Positions 10,501 through 20,113 of a DNA stretch of 64,000 bases are shown here, one piece after another. Origin of the DNA: Siphonodentalium dalli (lineage: Eukaryota; Mollusca; Scaphopoda; Gadilida; Siphonodentaliidae); NCBI GenBank assembly GCA_032622095.1, contig CP136063.1:280357426-280421425 (forward strand), given 5' to 3'. The position numbers and the translations under genes are program-made. Positions within the stretch are counted from its first letter, which is position 1; each line of letters starts with the position of its first letter. Below the pieces are notes generated by a model. That model saw only the letters and a program-made list of their open reading frames with translations. It made no database searches and was not told the origin of the DNA.

Positions 10501-12961
10501 TTCCTAGTATTGGAAATTTCAAACCTGATACCCCTCTTACTTTGGAAAATTCCCAACTAATGATAATTTCAGTCCACAGTTTTGACAGAATGTGGTAAAA
10601 TATGGTTTTCTAAAAGCAATTAGCATTTTTTTTTCTGCCATGGGGAGGGATTGGGACACACCGGGCCGACCATGGTTCGGTCCGGTGTGAGAAAAAGTCG
10701 CAAAATCCTAGCATCTAGACTGGCCTCAATCTTCCCTGCATGGTGTTGGAAATTTCAAACCTGACACCCCCACTTAAGCTGGAATATTTCAAATTGCTGA
10801 CCATTTCAGTCCACATTTTTGATAAAATGTAGGAAAATATTGTTCTCTTAAATTAAGTAGCAGTTTTTGACTGGCCACGATGGAGAGACCTGGACACAAG
10901 CTTTCCAACCTGATACCCCCCCCCCCCCCCCAAGGTTGGAAAATTTCCAACTAATGGCCATTTCAGTCCAAACTTTTGACCAAAAGTAGGTATATATGCA
11001 AATGTTGGTCTGAAACAAATCCCCCTTAATAAATTGTTGGAAAATCAAACTACAAGAACAATTTCAAACCTATTGTAGGTGTAAAATTTCCCAACTAATG
11101 TTGTGTCAGGTATGAAATTTCCAACTGATTTTGACCAAAGTTGTGGGGGGGTGAGACACCCGCCATCGCCACGTCTCTGTACATACCGCATGCTTCTCGG
11201 TGAGGGTGTCCACCCCTTCTGATAAGCGGGCTTCACGATATACCCTTCTGGTAATCAGCATTCGGATTCATATGCCTATTTTAACGAGTATTCTGGATTC
11301 TTCTAAAAAATATTGTAAACGCAGTTTTAATCGCACCAAATTGTTCAAAGTTTTATCATTTCTTCGCCCAAATGACAAATTTAGACGTAATTCAGTCCCA
11401 CAGCGCTTGATATGTGGAAGTTATGAGCAGATACTTCGGCAAATGAGTGGAAATTATCATATCAGTTCGAAACAACAATATATGTCTTGTATTCTGATTA
11501 AACCAAGTACGTTAATCTGGATAAAGGTACATGGTTAAACCTAACCATAATATTCACCCATCTCTTTAACCATTTAAAGGTACTCAACCCGATAAAACTC
11601 CTCTCAATTACTATTTCAATGGCTTCGGGGGTCAAAAATATTTGATTCGAGTCGAGGAAGTCACCCATCAAAGCTCAGATTTGTTAGATATCGATTTTAG
11701 AAATCTATTATTTTTCATTATCGGGAATTCTTTCTGGCCCAGAAGACTGTCAAAAATTCGTTATTATTACCCACTTGATTATAGAGTTATCCATCCTTGT
11801 CTGTTAGAATAGAATTTTGGCGTAAAATCTCGAGCAGGTTACCAAATTGACGGCAGTTATTGGTACTCATCTCGAGAACATAAGAATTTTCAAAAATCAA
11901 TATCTAATAACTCTGAGCTTTGTTTGATGGGTTCCTCGACTCGAATCAAATATTTTTTACCCCCAAAGCCAAAGAAATAGTAATATAGGACCCTCTGATC
12001 GGATTGTTGTTGTTGGAATCTGTTGAGATGGGGACCCTCTTTACGGGTTGAGTACCTTTAAAGTGATGTGAAACACACGCCGTCATTCTTATATTTAATT
12101 AAATGCAGTGACTCTCGATGGCGAAATCGTTTTCGTTAGTTTATCGCCCGATAGATGCGTCCCGAATCGAGTAGTAAATATTTACAATTGAGCGTAGTTC
12201 AGACGATGTGTTCTATGGAGTGGAACGGTCAATTTGCTTCAGATTTTCGGCAATGTTAGTAGAATGCTACATTCCTTCAGTTGACATAGCACCTGGATAC
12301 TAACGGAGCAGTTTAACGCACCAGAACAAGTACATAATATGTCTTTAAATACTCATTGGAAAGTAGTTAATAATGTTCATATAATAAGTTCAACAAACGA
12401 CCATAGTTGAACTTTTTATCTGAACATTTCCCACCAATGAATATGAGTCATTCTGCTGTTGTATTATCTGTTTTTCTGTCTGCCCGTCATCTGCTTTGAT
12501 TACATGAACACCCCTCTATATATTATAAATGAGCAATAGACCGTTCCAATGTACACTTTCATAACTGAATGTGGGAATCCATTCAGCATAGAAAGGGTTA
12601 AATGGTATCCATGATTCCGATGGGTAGGGGGTGACACCCAATTCGTTGACGGGATCATATTTATCAGAGATTTGTCCATGGGCTTCCCCATTATGAACTG
12701 TATCACGAGGGCATGCATGAAGAAAATACAAAATGCCGGTGAGAACTTACTTGTCACGTATGCGCTGTTCACTCCCTCTGTTTCGCACCCGGCTGTTGAA
12801 GTGCATGATTTCATTTGCCAGAGACCAATCTCTGTGGAAGTTGAATCATTTGGATTATGAGACATCCATGTTGGCGTCGCCCATCCTATTATGTCTAGGA
12901 TCAAAGCAATTATTGCGACTGCAAGCGCAATCTTTGACCAGAGGGACGCATATCCGCACAT
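4390..12961 (-). CDS. Claudin/PMP22-like tetraspan protein, 5' part, runs off left edge
   Basis: Exon 1 (12961-12751) and exon 2 (4537-4390) join across an 8.2-kb repeat-filled intron. The product starts with a short cytoplasmic N-terminus. The first membrane helix spans about residues 10-29. An extracellular loop follows with W32, the GLW motif at 46-48 and cysteines at 53 and 59, resembling the W-GLW-C-C claudin signature but with unusual spacing. A second helix spans about residues 80-100 (VGFILSFGLVILLSLYVC). Claudin-family proteins act in cell junctions or membrane organisation; the exact class is not clear. After YVCSAKR the next hydrophobic stretch appears in another frame, so exon 2 probably holds a 1-nt indel (pseudogene or sequence error). 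Third and fourth helices are not in the window. Confidence 0.68.
4791..5311. mobile_element. MITE with CGTCGGCTGAGTGCT ends
   Basis: CGTCGGCTGAGTGCTAG followed by AATGTTCTATGTC at the left is mirrored at the right by GACATAGAACATTACAGC and ACTCAGCCGACG. The 521-bp interior shows no coding region. Confidence 0.6.
5312..5900. other. No gene assigned
   Basis: A plus-strand frame of 63 codons (5742-5933) has a hydrophobic stretch (HIIIVITPHVVYLASVILIL), but its end lies in a dispersed repeat and I recognise no family or convincing splice sites. Confidence 0.3.
5901..5977. repeat. Direct repeat paired with 6821-6897
   Basis: ACCTTACTCAATCGTACCGA and TAGAATCACGTAGATGC recur about 920 bp downstream, followed in both places by AACGCCACCGGTG and, further on, AAGTCAC. 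It is a local duplication or two copies of one dispersed repeat. Confidence 0.6.
6165..6290. repeat. Short CTACTGTGGGTATAAA repeats
   Basis: CTACTGTGGGT-A/G-TAAA occurs three times in direct order, and the reverse complement (TTTATACCCATAGTAG) occurs once near 6260. The function is unknown. Confidence 0.45.
6648..6787. mobile_element. Palindromic MITE, AATACACGCATAGT ends
   Basis: A near-perfect palindrome contains TTTTCACCACTCGTGG, a TGGTTTAACCACTCG stem and mirrored ends (CTACTATGGGTGTATT). A relative with the same ends lies at 44132-44273. Confidence 0.6.
7105..7270. repeat. Dispersed repeat, inverted relative at 21380-21545
   Basis: GATAATTCTATCTAAATACA and TCTTAGCTACTATTCGG appear reverse-complemented near 21440-21480, with further matches on both sides. 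No coding capacity. Confidence 0.55.
7300..8510. other. No gene seen; weak C-rich, short-repeat sequence
   Basis: AT-rich with a poly-C tract near 7903-7915 and loosely repeated phrases such as ATCACTCGACAAATTT and TTCATCGGTA. No exon or element boundary is visible. Confidence 0.4.
8516..8997. repeat. Array of three TACAGTAATG palindromic MITEs
   Basis: Three inverted-repeat units (8516-8648, 8690-8820 and 8861-8996) each run TACAGTAATGTCCAAAG ... CATTACTGTA. They are separated by about 42 bp containing ACCAATATAAGGATTTGAGG. TA plus CAGT ends suggest a Tc1/mariner-type origin. Confidence 0.65.
9000..10250. other. No gene seen
   Basis: AT-rich intronic sequence. Short open frames around 9052-9391 and 10060-10356 resemble no family and lack good splice signals. 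A weak duplication (GAAGCCA.AGCCACAA) occurs near 9435 and 9576. Confidence 0.4.
10251..11178. mobile_element. 1-kb GACGTGGC-ended repeat, second copy
   Basis: It has the same GACGTGGCTAGA start, internal TTGGAAATTTCCAAC blocks, a poly-C tract at about 10917-10932 and a CGCCACGTCTCT end as the copy in the pseudogene. Orientation is the same. Confidence 0.7.
11573..12062. mobile_element. Inverted-repeat MITE, AAAGGTACTCAACCCG ends
   Basis: AAAGGTACTCAACCCG at the left is mirrored by CGGGTTGAGTACCTTT at the right. The inner arms also match (GATTCGAGTCGAGGAA, CAAAGCTCAGA). A partial relative is at 47375-47625. Confidence 0.7.
12094..12340. repeat. Dispersed repeat paired with 54736-54990
   Basis: ATGCAGTGACTCTCGATG, CGAAATCGTTTTCGTT, TTGACATA and TATGTCTTTAA occur in the same order at 54.7-55.0 kb with many substitutions. 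The family is unknown. Confidence 0.55.
12375..12601. mobile_element. Truncated piggyBac-like MITE
   Basis: It shares AACAAACGACCATAG, CCCACCAATGAATATGAGTC and the AGAAAGGG|TTAA end with the 592-1217 and 36248-36493 copies. The left TTAA end is missing. It holds the uninterrupted TGAATAT site. Confidence 0.55.
12751..12961 (-). CDS. Claudin-like exon 1
   Basis: The ATG at 12961 opens 70 codons plus 1 nt, ending at the donor CAA|GTAAGT. It encodes the first transmembrane helix (IALAVAIIALILDIIG) and the loop with W32, GLW and two cysteines. Beyond the donor the frame runs on into a repeat, so the longer open frame is not the real protein. Confidence 0.72.
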
Positions 12962-13500
12962 CTTCTAGATGACGTGAACGGCCGGCCTTTGTCCAATGTG
13001 TGTCGTCTTGAAACACGAAACACTGTTAATTTAATTGTTTTATTGTATCACACCATGTTCGTTCAAGAATACATCGAAACTGTGGTCCTAAACGATACAA
13101 AAATTCCACAATCTTGAAACAAACAAAAAACGAAGTAAGCCTATAGATACACCGAATATCCTGGTTATAATTCTAAAATACTCATATTTTCAAACTCACT
13201 GATTTCTATTTCTACAACTTTCCAGTGAAATGGTTTAATATCCTCTATCCACAGATTTGTTATCGGAATATATAATATTATCCTCGGATATAACTCGCGT
13301 CTAGTCATGGGCCTATTATTCTTCGGGGTTTTCTGTTTACATGTTTGCCGCAAGCGTCAGGATCATTAAATCTTATCAATAAAGAATTATACCGTGATTG
13401 AATGCTTCGTATTTAAAGACTCACACGGGTACAATAAGTTAAAGTAAATACGCTCTCGATATATTTCACTAACGGACACGAGGCGCCTTTGTTAATATTT
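12962..13500. other. Upstream region of the claudin-like gene
   Basis: This would contain the 5' UTR and promoter for the minus-strand gene starting at 12961. I see no clear TATA box or initiator. Polypurine/AT-rich sequence only. Confidence 0.35.
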
Positions 13501-13518
13501 GCTATAGGACGGTCTGGT

Positions 13519-13713
13519 CTATATAAATTTCGACAAAGAATTTTGATTTACGTTTGTTGTTACACTGAAGAAGCGCGCTGTCACTAAGTGGGGACATGCA
13601 TGCGATATGCAGTGGCCCGCTGGGCACTGGTAACCGTTTGCTTGTGTGAGGTCGGAAACAAACACAATTAAATGAGCCCAAGTTGCACAAGGAAGAGCCA
13701 AGAGTGCCTTCAT
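13519..13713 (-). CDS. Possible secreted small peptide exon, uncertain
   Basis: From an ATG in good context (CCACAATGA) the frame gives a hydrophobic start (MKALLALPCATWAHLIVFVS) resembling a signal peptide, then a short Cys/His-rich stretch (CPAGHC, HACPH). No family is recognised. The frame may continue into intron sequence. It could be chance. Confidence 0.22.
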   Translation of the reverse strand: MKALLALPCATWAHLIVFVSDLTQANGYQCPAGHCISHACPHLVTARFFSVTTNVNQNSLSKFI

Positions 13714-13999
13714 TGTGGTGGGGAGTTCAACTGCACCCTCCCTAGCTAATCACAAACGTGGCCACAAGGGTGTGATGGTCGATGTCTAACTCTCCAGTAG
13801 ACTCTGGTCAAAAGTTTCAACAATTGGAAATTCCATGCCTGCATAACATTAGTCAGAAATGGCAGATCAAAAGTTGGTTGTAATTTGTTCTGATAGTTTG
13901 ATATCCTTGCACCAGTAGGCATTTTAGTGTGAAATGGTTATACCAATAGTAGAATGTTGTCCTGTGGTTAGCTCAACTTGGCAGTTGGCACCCGTCGTC

Positions 14000-14050
14000 C
14001 GTACGTATGTGTGTGCATACATGCGTGCGCGTGCGTGTGTGTATGTTTGT
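14000..14050. repeat. GTGTGC/GTGCGT microsatellite
   Basis: Imperfect alternating GT/GC repeats (TGTGTGTGCATAC, GCGTGCGCGTGCGTGTG). Confidence 0.6.
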
Positions 14051-14059
14051 ACATCCGTC

Positions 14060-15200
14060 CGTCGACAAATTTAGTTAATGAGTGATTTGTGATTTTCTGA
14101 GATTCTTGGTGCTTTTCATTAAGCGAGTATACATGAGTGGCGTTTCATCCAAATTGTTATTTAAAACAGTTCACCCCCCTGTCTGCCATATCCTGCTGTT
14201 TTCACTGTTTTCAATAAACTTTGGGGAGGGTGGGTCTCCAATTGGTTTTGGAAAAAAAAACTTGTGTCCAAGATCGGAAAGGAAAAAACTTGCGTCCCCG
14301 GAGTGGCGGGTCCCAAAACTTAATAAACCCAAAATGTCAACATTGTATCATGGAGTCCCCCCTCATGTGGGTATCGGCCATATCCTGGATTTCACATTTG
14401 AATCCATCGGCACCTGCATGCAACAGACATTTTATTGGAGAATTATTTTTAATGTTTTTCATCCAATTGATCACAAACTTCGTATGGCTCTTTGTGTTGA
14501 CCTCTGCAGCATGGTACATATTAATTAAACTTTCCGCATTCGTTATCGTTATCGTCAGTCGGCCATTCTGGTGTTCACTCGAAAAACGGAGCGCGCGATC
14601 GCGTTGTTGAAGCGAATTTTAGTCACAAATCACCATGTAGTGGAACGATTTTTGGCAAAAATTACATTTCTTGTGTCTGTAGTCCTACATTTTGATACAC
14701 GACATGCCACATGCACACAGCATGCAGCAAAAATCAAATACGCAGTATTCCACTGCGTCATTTGATACGGGCGTCAAAGTCGAAACGTTGCGGAAGATAG
14801 ATCGCCCGTGGGTTACTGAATGTTGACACGGCCTCGGGGGGCGAAGAACAAGAGAAAGAGACGAACAAAAATAAAGCCCCTATAAATACTTGTTATTTGC
14901 TAGCGTATTCATTGAGAAATTAAAAAAATTCTGTTTTTGTTTTGCTACCTTCGTAATGGTTGGGTTAATTGGTCTCTATCGATACAAAAACAGGCCGCTC
15001 CGCATGGATGAATACAGTTTACATCCAAGTTTACTTATAATAGGCACAGCTTTTTCGTTGTAAAATCGCAATTCTACAGCTGTCCCGCAAGCAATTTTAG
15101 GGTGGTAGGTCAGTTTTGGCAAGTAATGAAACATCCGGCGAGTAGGGGGTTAATATCAATGTTTGGGGCGAATATCGGACTTTCGTTAGTCACCAAAATG
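14060..15200. other. No gene assigned
   Basis: Open frames at 14082-14528 and 14221-14610 overlap, contain low-complexity stretches and match nothing I know. No splice-bounded exon is convincing. Confidence 0.3.
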
Positions 15201-15256
15201 AGCCCTCGGGGCTCTATATAAGTGCGGGTGAGCCTCTGGGCTCTATATAAGTGCTA
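15201..15256 (+). promoter_or_regulatory. Duplicated TATA-like core, 29-bp spacing
   Basis: GGGGCTCTATATAAGTGC and GGGCTCTATATAAGTGC occur 29 bp apart (CTATATAAG at 15214 and 15243). A 65-codon frame starts at 15268, only about 20 bp beyond the second box, which is too close for its normal 5' UTR. Promoter activity is speculative; a small duplication is certain. Confidence 0.3.
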
Positions 15257-15479
15257 TATTTTTCGAGATGTCGGCCGTCCCACTCAATAACAAATCATGT
15301 GCAGCAGATTGTCATTCTATCATTCTGTTCCCCATCCCGCAGATTGTCATATCCGGAATGAAGTCGATCCACTTAATTTTCGAACCCCAATGCAGGGTCG
15401 CATTAGATAAAACTAGCAGATTAGCCCGGATTGCATGGTCCCAATGGCTTTGGTCGATCCATTAAGCTTTGGTCGATCC

Positions 15480-16284
15480 ATTAATTTTTGTGTTTCAATA
15501 GTGTAGCGGTCAACTCTGAAAAGGCCTCTAGTTTTTGACATACCCCTCCCGGTATTCCTTCATCTATGATATAACTAGTTGAAACTTCGCATATATCACC
15601 GCTGGAACATTGTGCAAACGAATATGTGTGTCTCAGATGACGAAACCGAGTGCCAAGAAATGAAAATCGGCATTTTATGGTAAAAACAACGAAAAAACAC
15701 GATATTTCGGAAATTCTGAATCTTTATCTGAAACTTATATAATTTTGCATAAAACATACATACATTCTGTTTAGAGGACATAAATCAAGTTATCAAAAGG
15801 GGAAAATGCTAACCTGGGGGCATCGGGTTATCATAACTCGCAGTTTTGGGATTTTTTTCATAAAATTTCCCCTTTTTTCACTCTTAATCCATAATGTAAA
15901 CCGCGAGTGATCAGTGTCCGTACAATTATTTCCGGCGTGTTATATATCAAAATTTTCTGCATTTATATGGTAACATAAAAACATGCGCATTATTAAGATG
16001 GGTTTCGTATAGCCTCAGTATAACCTAATTTATTATAACCCTCCCCCTAAATGCGATTTTTGTCAACTTTGAATGAAAACTGAAAATGTCAATGACACAT
16101 TTAAATGATTAGCGATCCAAAATAATAAAATCCAAAATCAAGTCAAACTATGTCCCGGTACAATATAACATCCACAATATAGGCATATGGTCTTGCTTGA
16201 ACTTGAGCAGAAAGCAAAATTAACCCATAGAGTTTGCTCACGAGTGTTATCATTCAGAGCTGGCATATCAATAATAGACCATGT
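15480..16284. other. No gene seen
   Basis: AT-rich sequence between a GGTCGATCCATTAA doublet (15450-15485) and the 3' end of the pseudogene. No element boundary is visible. Confidence 0.4.
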
Positions 16285-19200
16285 TCATGGGACATCATCG
16301 TCGCTGTCATAAACATCTACAGAGTGTTCCCTGCTGTTAGGACAATCAGCCGAACAACCACATATATCGATGCACATCATGCCTGCATTTGCATTTAGCT
16401 GACAAACTGCAGTCTTTGTGCTCACAAAAGAGATGAGTCAGGTCCAGGGACGTGGCTAGAGGGTATATGTTGGGGGGGGGGGGTGTCCACCTTGGGAAAT
16501 TCCACCTCAGTGTTCAGACCTAACATCCTATATATTCATAAACCATGGTTCTATATTCCCGGTATGAAAAATTGCATAAATCGTAACATCTAGTGGTCTA
16601 ACTCCAGACAAATGCACACGGCTGTTGGCAAGAGACCAGGACACACCGGGCTGACCATGGTTGTTCGGTCCGGTGTGAGAAAATTTTGAAAACTATACAA
16701 GAAATTCGCAAATCCTAGCATCTAGACTGGCCTCAACTGAAGCTTTCCTAGTGTTGGAAATTTCAAACCTCATACCTCAAAATTCTCCAACTGATGACCA
16801 TTTCAATCCACACGTTTGACCAAATGTAGTAAAATATTGTTTTGTTAAACTAATTATAGCAGTTTTGTATTGGCCACGGGGGAGGGACAATGACACACCG
16901 GGCCGAACCATACCGGCCCGATCAATGGGGCCGGTGTGGGAAAATTTTCAAATCTGAACAAGAAAATTGCAAAATCCTAGCATCTAGACTAGCATCAAGC
17001 CTTCCTAGAGTTGGAAATTTTAAACCTGACACCCCCCACTTAGGTTGGAAAATTTCCAACTGATTACAATTCCAATGACAATGTTGACCAAATGTATGAC
17101 AATATTGTTTTCTTAAATTAACTAGAAGTTTTTGACTGGCCACGGCCCACGGGGAGGGACCGGACACAAGCTTTCCAAGTGTTGGAAATTTCCAACCTGT
17201 ACCCCCCCCCCCCCCGTAAGTTGGAAAATTTCCAACTGATGACCATTTCAGTCCAAAATTTTGACAAAAAATAGGAAAATATGCAAATATTGGTCCAAAA
17301 ACAATTAATTCCCCTAATAAATTGTTTGAAATTCCAACTACAAGAACATTTTCAATCTATTGTTGGTGTGAACTTTCCAACTAATGTTTTGGCAGGTATG
17401 AAATTCCCAACTGTGAGACCCCCCAAACCCCCCCCCCTGTCGCCACGTCTCTACTGCCGCTGGTGCAAGATCTTTCAGAAACATGACGGGATCCATAGAC
17501 CCATCAACGACTTGCCACCCCATGTCGTCTGGACTCAACGTGAATGGATCAGAGGTGTGACTCAGACACCAGATGTGTGTTTGGTATTTGGCCCTTTTAA
17601 CGTGCTGCATAAACGCGTCGTCCGTTGGTGGCAGAGCTGCAGCTGCCTTATCAGAAGCGGAAGCAAGGTGGTAGCGAATTTCGTCGAAGTCGACAAATTT
17701 GCCCAACTTTCTTTTCGTTGACATAAAACCGCATAGCGTATTTTCTTGCAATTTGAATGGCTTCCTGATTTGTGCTGCTTGTCCCGAAATGGCGTAGTGC
17801 ACCTAATGCATCGACGTTCTTCGTGAGCACAGAAAAGGCGGTTTTCTTCTCCACTTTGAAAAAAGAACTTGTCGTGTCGCACCCAGTTAATGCATGTATA
17901 GCAGGTAGACAAGAACATATGTCACCACCAAGGGTTTTAGCTATATTGTCATGTATAGGCACGTAATGATGACATGTGGTGGTTTTCCCAGCATGGCCAG
18001 CATTCATGAAAACTGTGCCTCCGATAAGGCCCTTTGACATGTAGTATACAAGGAGCACCATTACATCAGTGTCATCACACTTAACTACGATACGATCTAT
18101 ATTGTTGGCAATCATAACACAATGAAAGATCATCCTCGTATCCGCCTCTTCGTGTGTTGACGAAAGCGCTGTTATGACCTTCGATTCCTCTGCATACACG
18201 CACTTCACTAGCAGAGGGTCTTCGAAACCGCCTGCTAGATTGAGCTTAGTTGCTTCATCTAGATATTCAACCGATTTTTCAAACAAGTATAGTTGGACAC
18301 GAAAGCTGCCAAGGAAGACTTGTTTTCAGCGTGTGTGAGGAATCGTCGGTAATTTGGAACTGGTCGAGTCCCCATGACCACATACGTGCGACCTTGATCA
18401 GAACTTGCCCTTCTTTGTCGTTCCATACTCTTCACAGATTTTTCGTGATCGTAACGATCGAAGACAAGTATAACTTCTTGTACCCCAGATTACTTCCACA
18501 TATATATCAGTCGTTTGAGTACAATGCCGGCGAGATCATCAAATGTCGTGAAGTTGTTTTCTGATAGGGTGCAGAGAAGCGCCATTGCATCGATGATATA
18601 CGTTGTTATAACTCCCGTGGCTGGGGCTGGAAGGGAGTTCATCTGTGGACAATGTGATTCTAGCTTCGCAGCAAGGTCAGCTTTGTTGGTTTTACGAAAG
18701 GTGCCATCTGGATTGAAAAGAGATGGCGGTACTGTCGCCAGTTCGTGCTTTAAAACAGTCTGTATACTAACGTCTCTGTTTTTGGCGACAATCAACAACA
18801 TTCTAAACAACACCTCAGGATCCAACGATATGGTCTTGCCTTGTGATGTCATCGGCTTTTTCATATCAACAAAGGTCACTACCTTTGGATTTGGCACCTT
18901 CTGCCAGAAGCTCACCTGTTTAGTAACCGAATTAAGAGAGTCTTTGGGCGAATAATTCCGCGTCAGTGGTCTTGGCCTTACTCAAACACACAGCCAACGC
19001 CTGTTGTACTTTTTGGCTTGCAATGAGTCCAGTAGATATGTTGATGAGGTCGCTTGGAACAGAGTTTAAATCGAACGGATTTTGCCAGTCATTTGCCAAC
19101 AAGGAAACCATCCTCGATACATCGCGTTCATCTCGGGAAACTCGGATAGGAGATAATTCCTCGTGTTTTCTCTTGTCAGGCTTGTCGTTCACAAGTGCTT

Positions 19201-20113
19201 TCATCGCAGAGGCATACTCCCCAGATACATGCTTGGTCAAAATCCACCTCACTCTGGCTCCTTTTCTGAGAGTAAAGCCAACGACACCATCATGACTCTT
19301 GCACTCTCTATTAACTGATTGCTCCAAAGCCTGATCCATCGGTACACCGTTGAAAGCCTGTGACGATCGTCGAACCACGAACGCCCCACGTTGCATCTGT
19401 ATGTACGAATCTGGGTGAGTTGTTTCCATGTTACTCATTTCTGCGATGTACACCGGTACCCACTTTGAGTAGTTGTTCTTTCCGGCGGCAGTGAACCATG
19501 GTACGGTTTCCGGACAGAATCAAGGTGTAAGCTAAAATTACAGTCCCGGTCAGCTCGTAACAACCTGAGTAATATCAAGCCCGCACACAGAAAGTCGTAC
19601 CAGTATGCGAATGTGTGTGACGCTTCTATGCCAATTTTGGCAAATTCGTTCAACTTTATCATTGTCGTCGATACTTCTGCCATTGCAACATCAATCGTCA
19701 CAAGCAAGTGGTCTCCCAGCGAAAAGGCCTGTTCCATTGTGTCGATGTGGTTTGACAAATCTGTTGATAACAATTCTGATTCATGGTTCGACATCCACTC
19801 GGATGCTGCATCCACAAAAACTCTGTAAAAGGCTTCAACGCACAATATGATTCCCCGGACTGCCCATGAATACTGTTTTCCTTGTAACATTTGTTGTGCA
19901 GTCTGTGGTGCATATGCATCAGACTCCACCATCTCCGTATAGCTTGCCAATCGCAGCATTGAATGCCATTGCAAGGTGCATTCCACCCAATCTCATGGTA
20001 ACTTTATCGTTGATGTCATCAGGCCCCTGCCAGACCACCTCTTGTGCTTTCTTATATATCTGGCCATATCAGCGGTCACAAGGATATGGTGCTAATATGT
20101 AGGCTTCAGCACT
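16285..20113 (-). pseudogene. Decayed CXC-tailed multicopy animal gene (VFDRY / THEEADTRM / GCDTTS family)
   Basis: Read on the minus strand, the fragments occur in family order: QEVVWQGPDDI, RLGGMHLAMAF, QQMLQGKQY, YIAEMSNMETTHPDSY, FWQKVPNPKV, VFDRYDHEKS, THEEADTRMIFH, DTDVMVLLVYY, HALTGCDTTSSF, ALPPTDDAFMQHVKRA and a Cys-rich tail with KDCSLSAKCKC and CIDICGCSADCPN. I know this from proteins present in many copies in mollusc and cnidarian genomes, usually annotated as uncharacterised; the Cys-rich end resembles a tesmin/TSO1 CXC motif. The exon opens after the acceptor ACTCTTTTTAG at 20114. Breaks are: in-frame TGA at 20071-20069; frameshifts near 19930, 19508, 18925, 18490, 18290, 17725 and 16390; and a 1-kb mobile repeat at 16449-17452. 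The stop is at 16287-16285. Upstream exons are not found. Its biochemical function is unknown to me. Confidence 0.8.
16449..17452. mobile_element. 1-kb GACGTGGC-ended repeat, copy inserted in pseudogene
   Basis: This element runs from GACGTGGCTAGA to CGCCACGTCTCT. The inside holds degenerate, repeated TTGGAAATTTCCAAC segments and a poly-C tract. Removing it joins the pseudogene coding sequence exactly in frame (AV|LDL), so both ends are fixed to within a few bases. No clear target duplication is seen. No coding capacity is recognised. Confidence 0.75.

Noticed and set aside
12500-12750. The 153-codon claudin-like frame taken as one exon
   Set aside because: A consensus donor at 12750 is followed by dispersed repeat sequence (the piggyBac-like MITE); the helix-coding part is only upstream of the donor.
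14082-14610. Two long overlapping plus-strand ORFs
   Set aside because: No recognisable domain, low-complexity stretches, and neither is bounded by convincing splice or start signals.
17562-17966. Several overlapping frames on both strands across 17.3-20.1 kb as separate genes
   Set aside because: They are shadows or pieces of one frameshifted minus-strand coding sequence whose motifs fall in family order.
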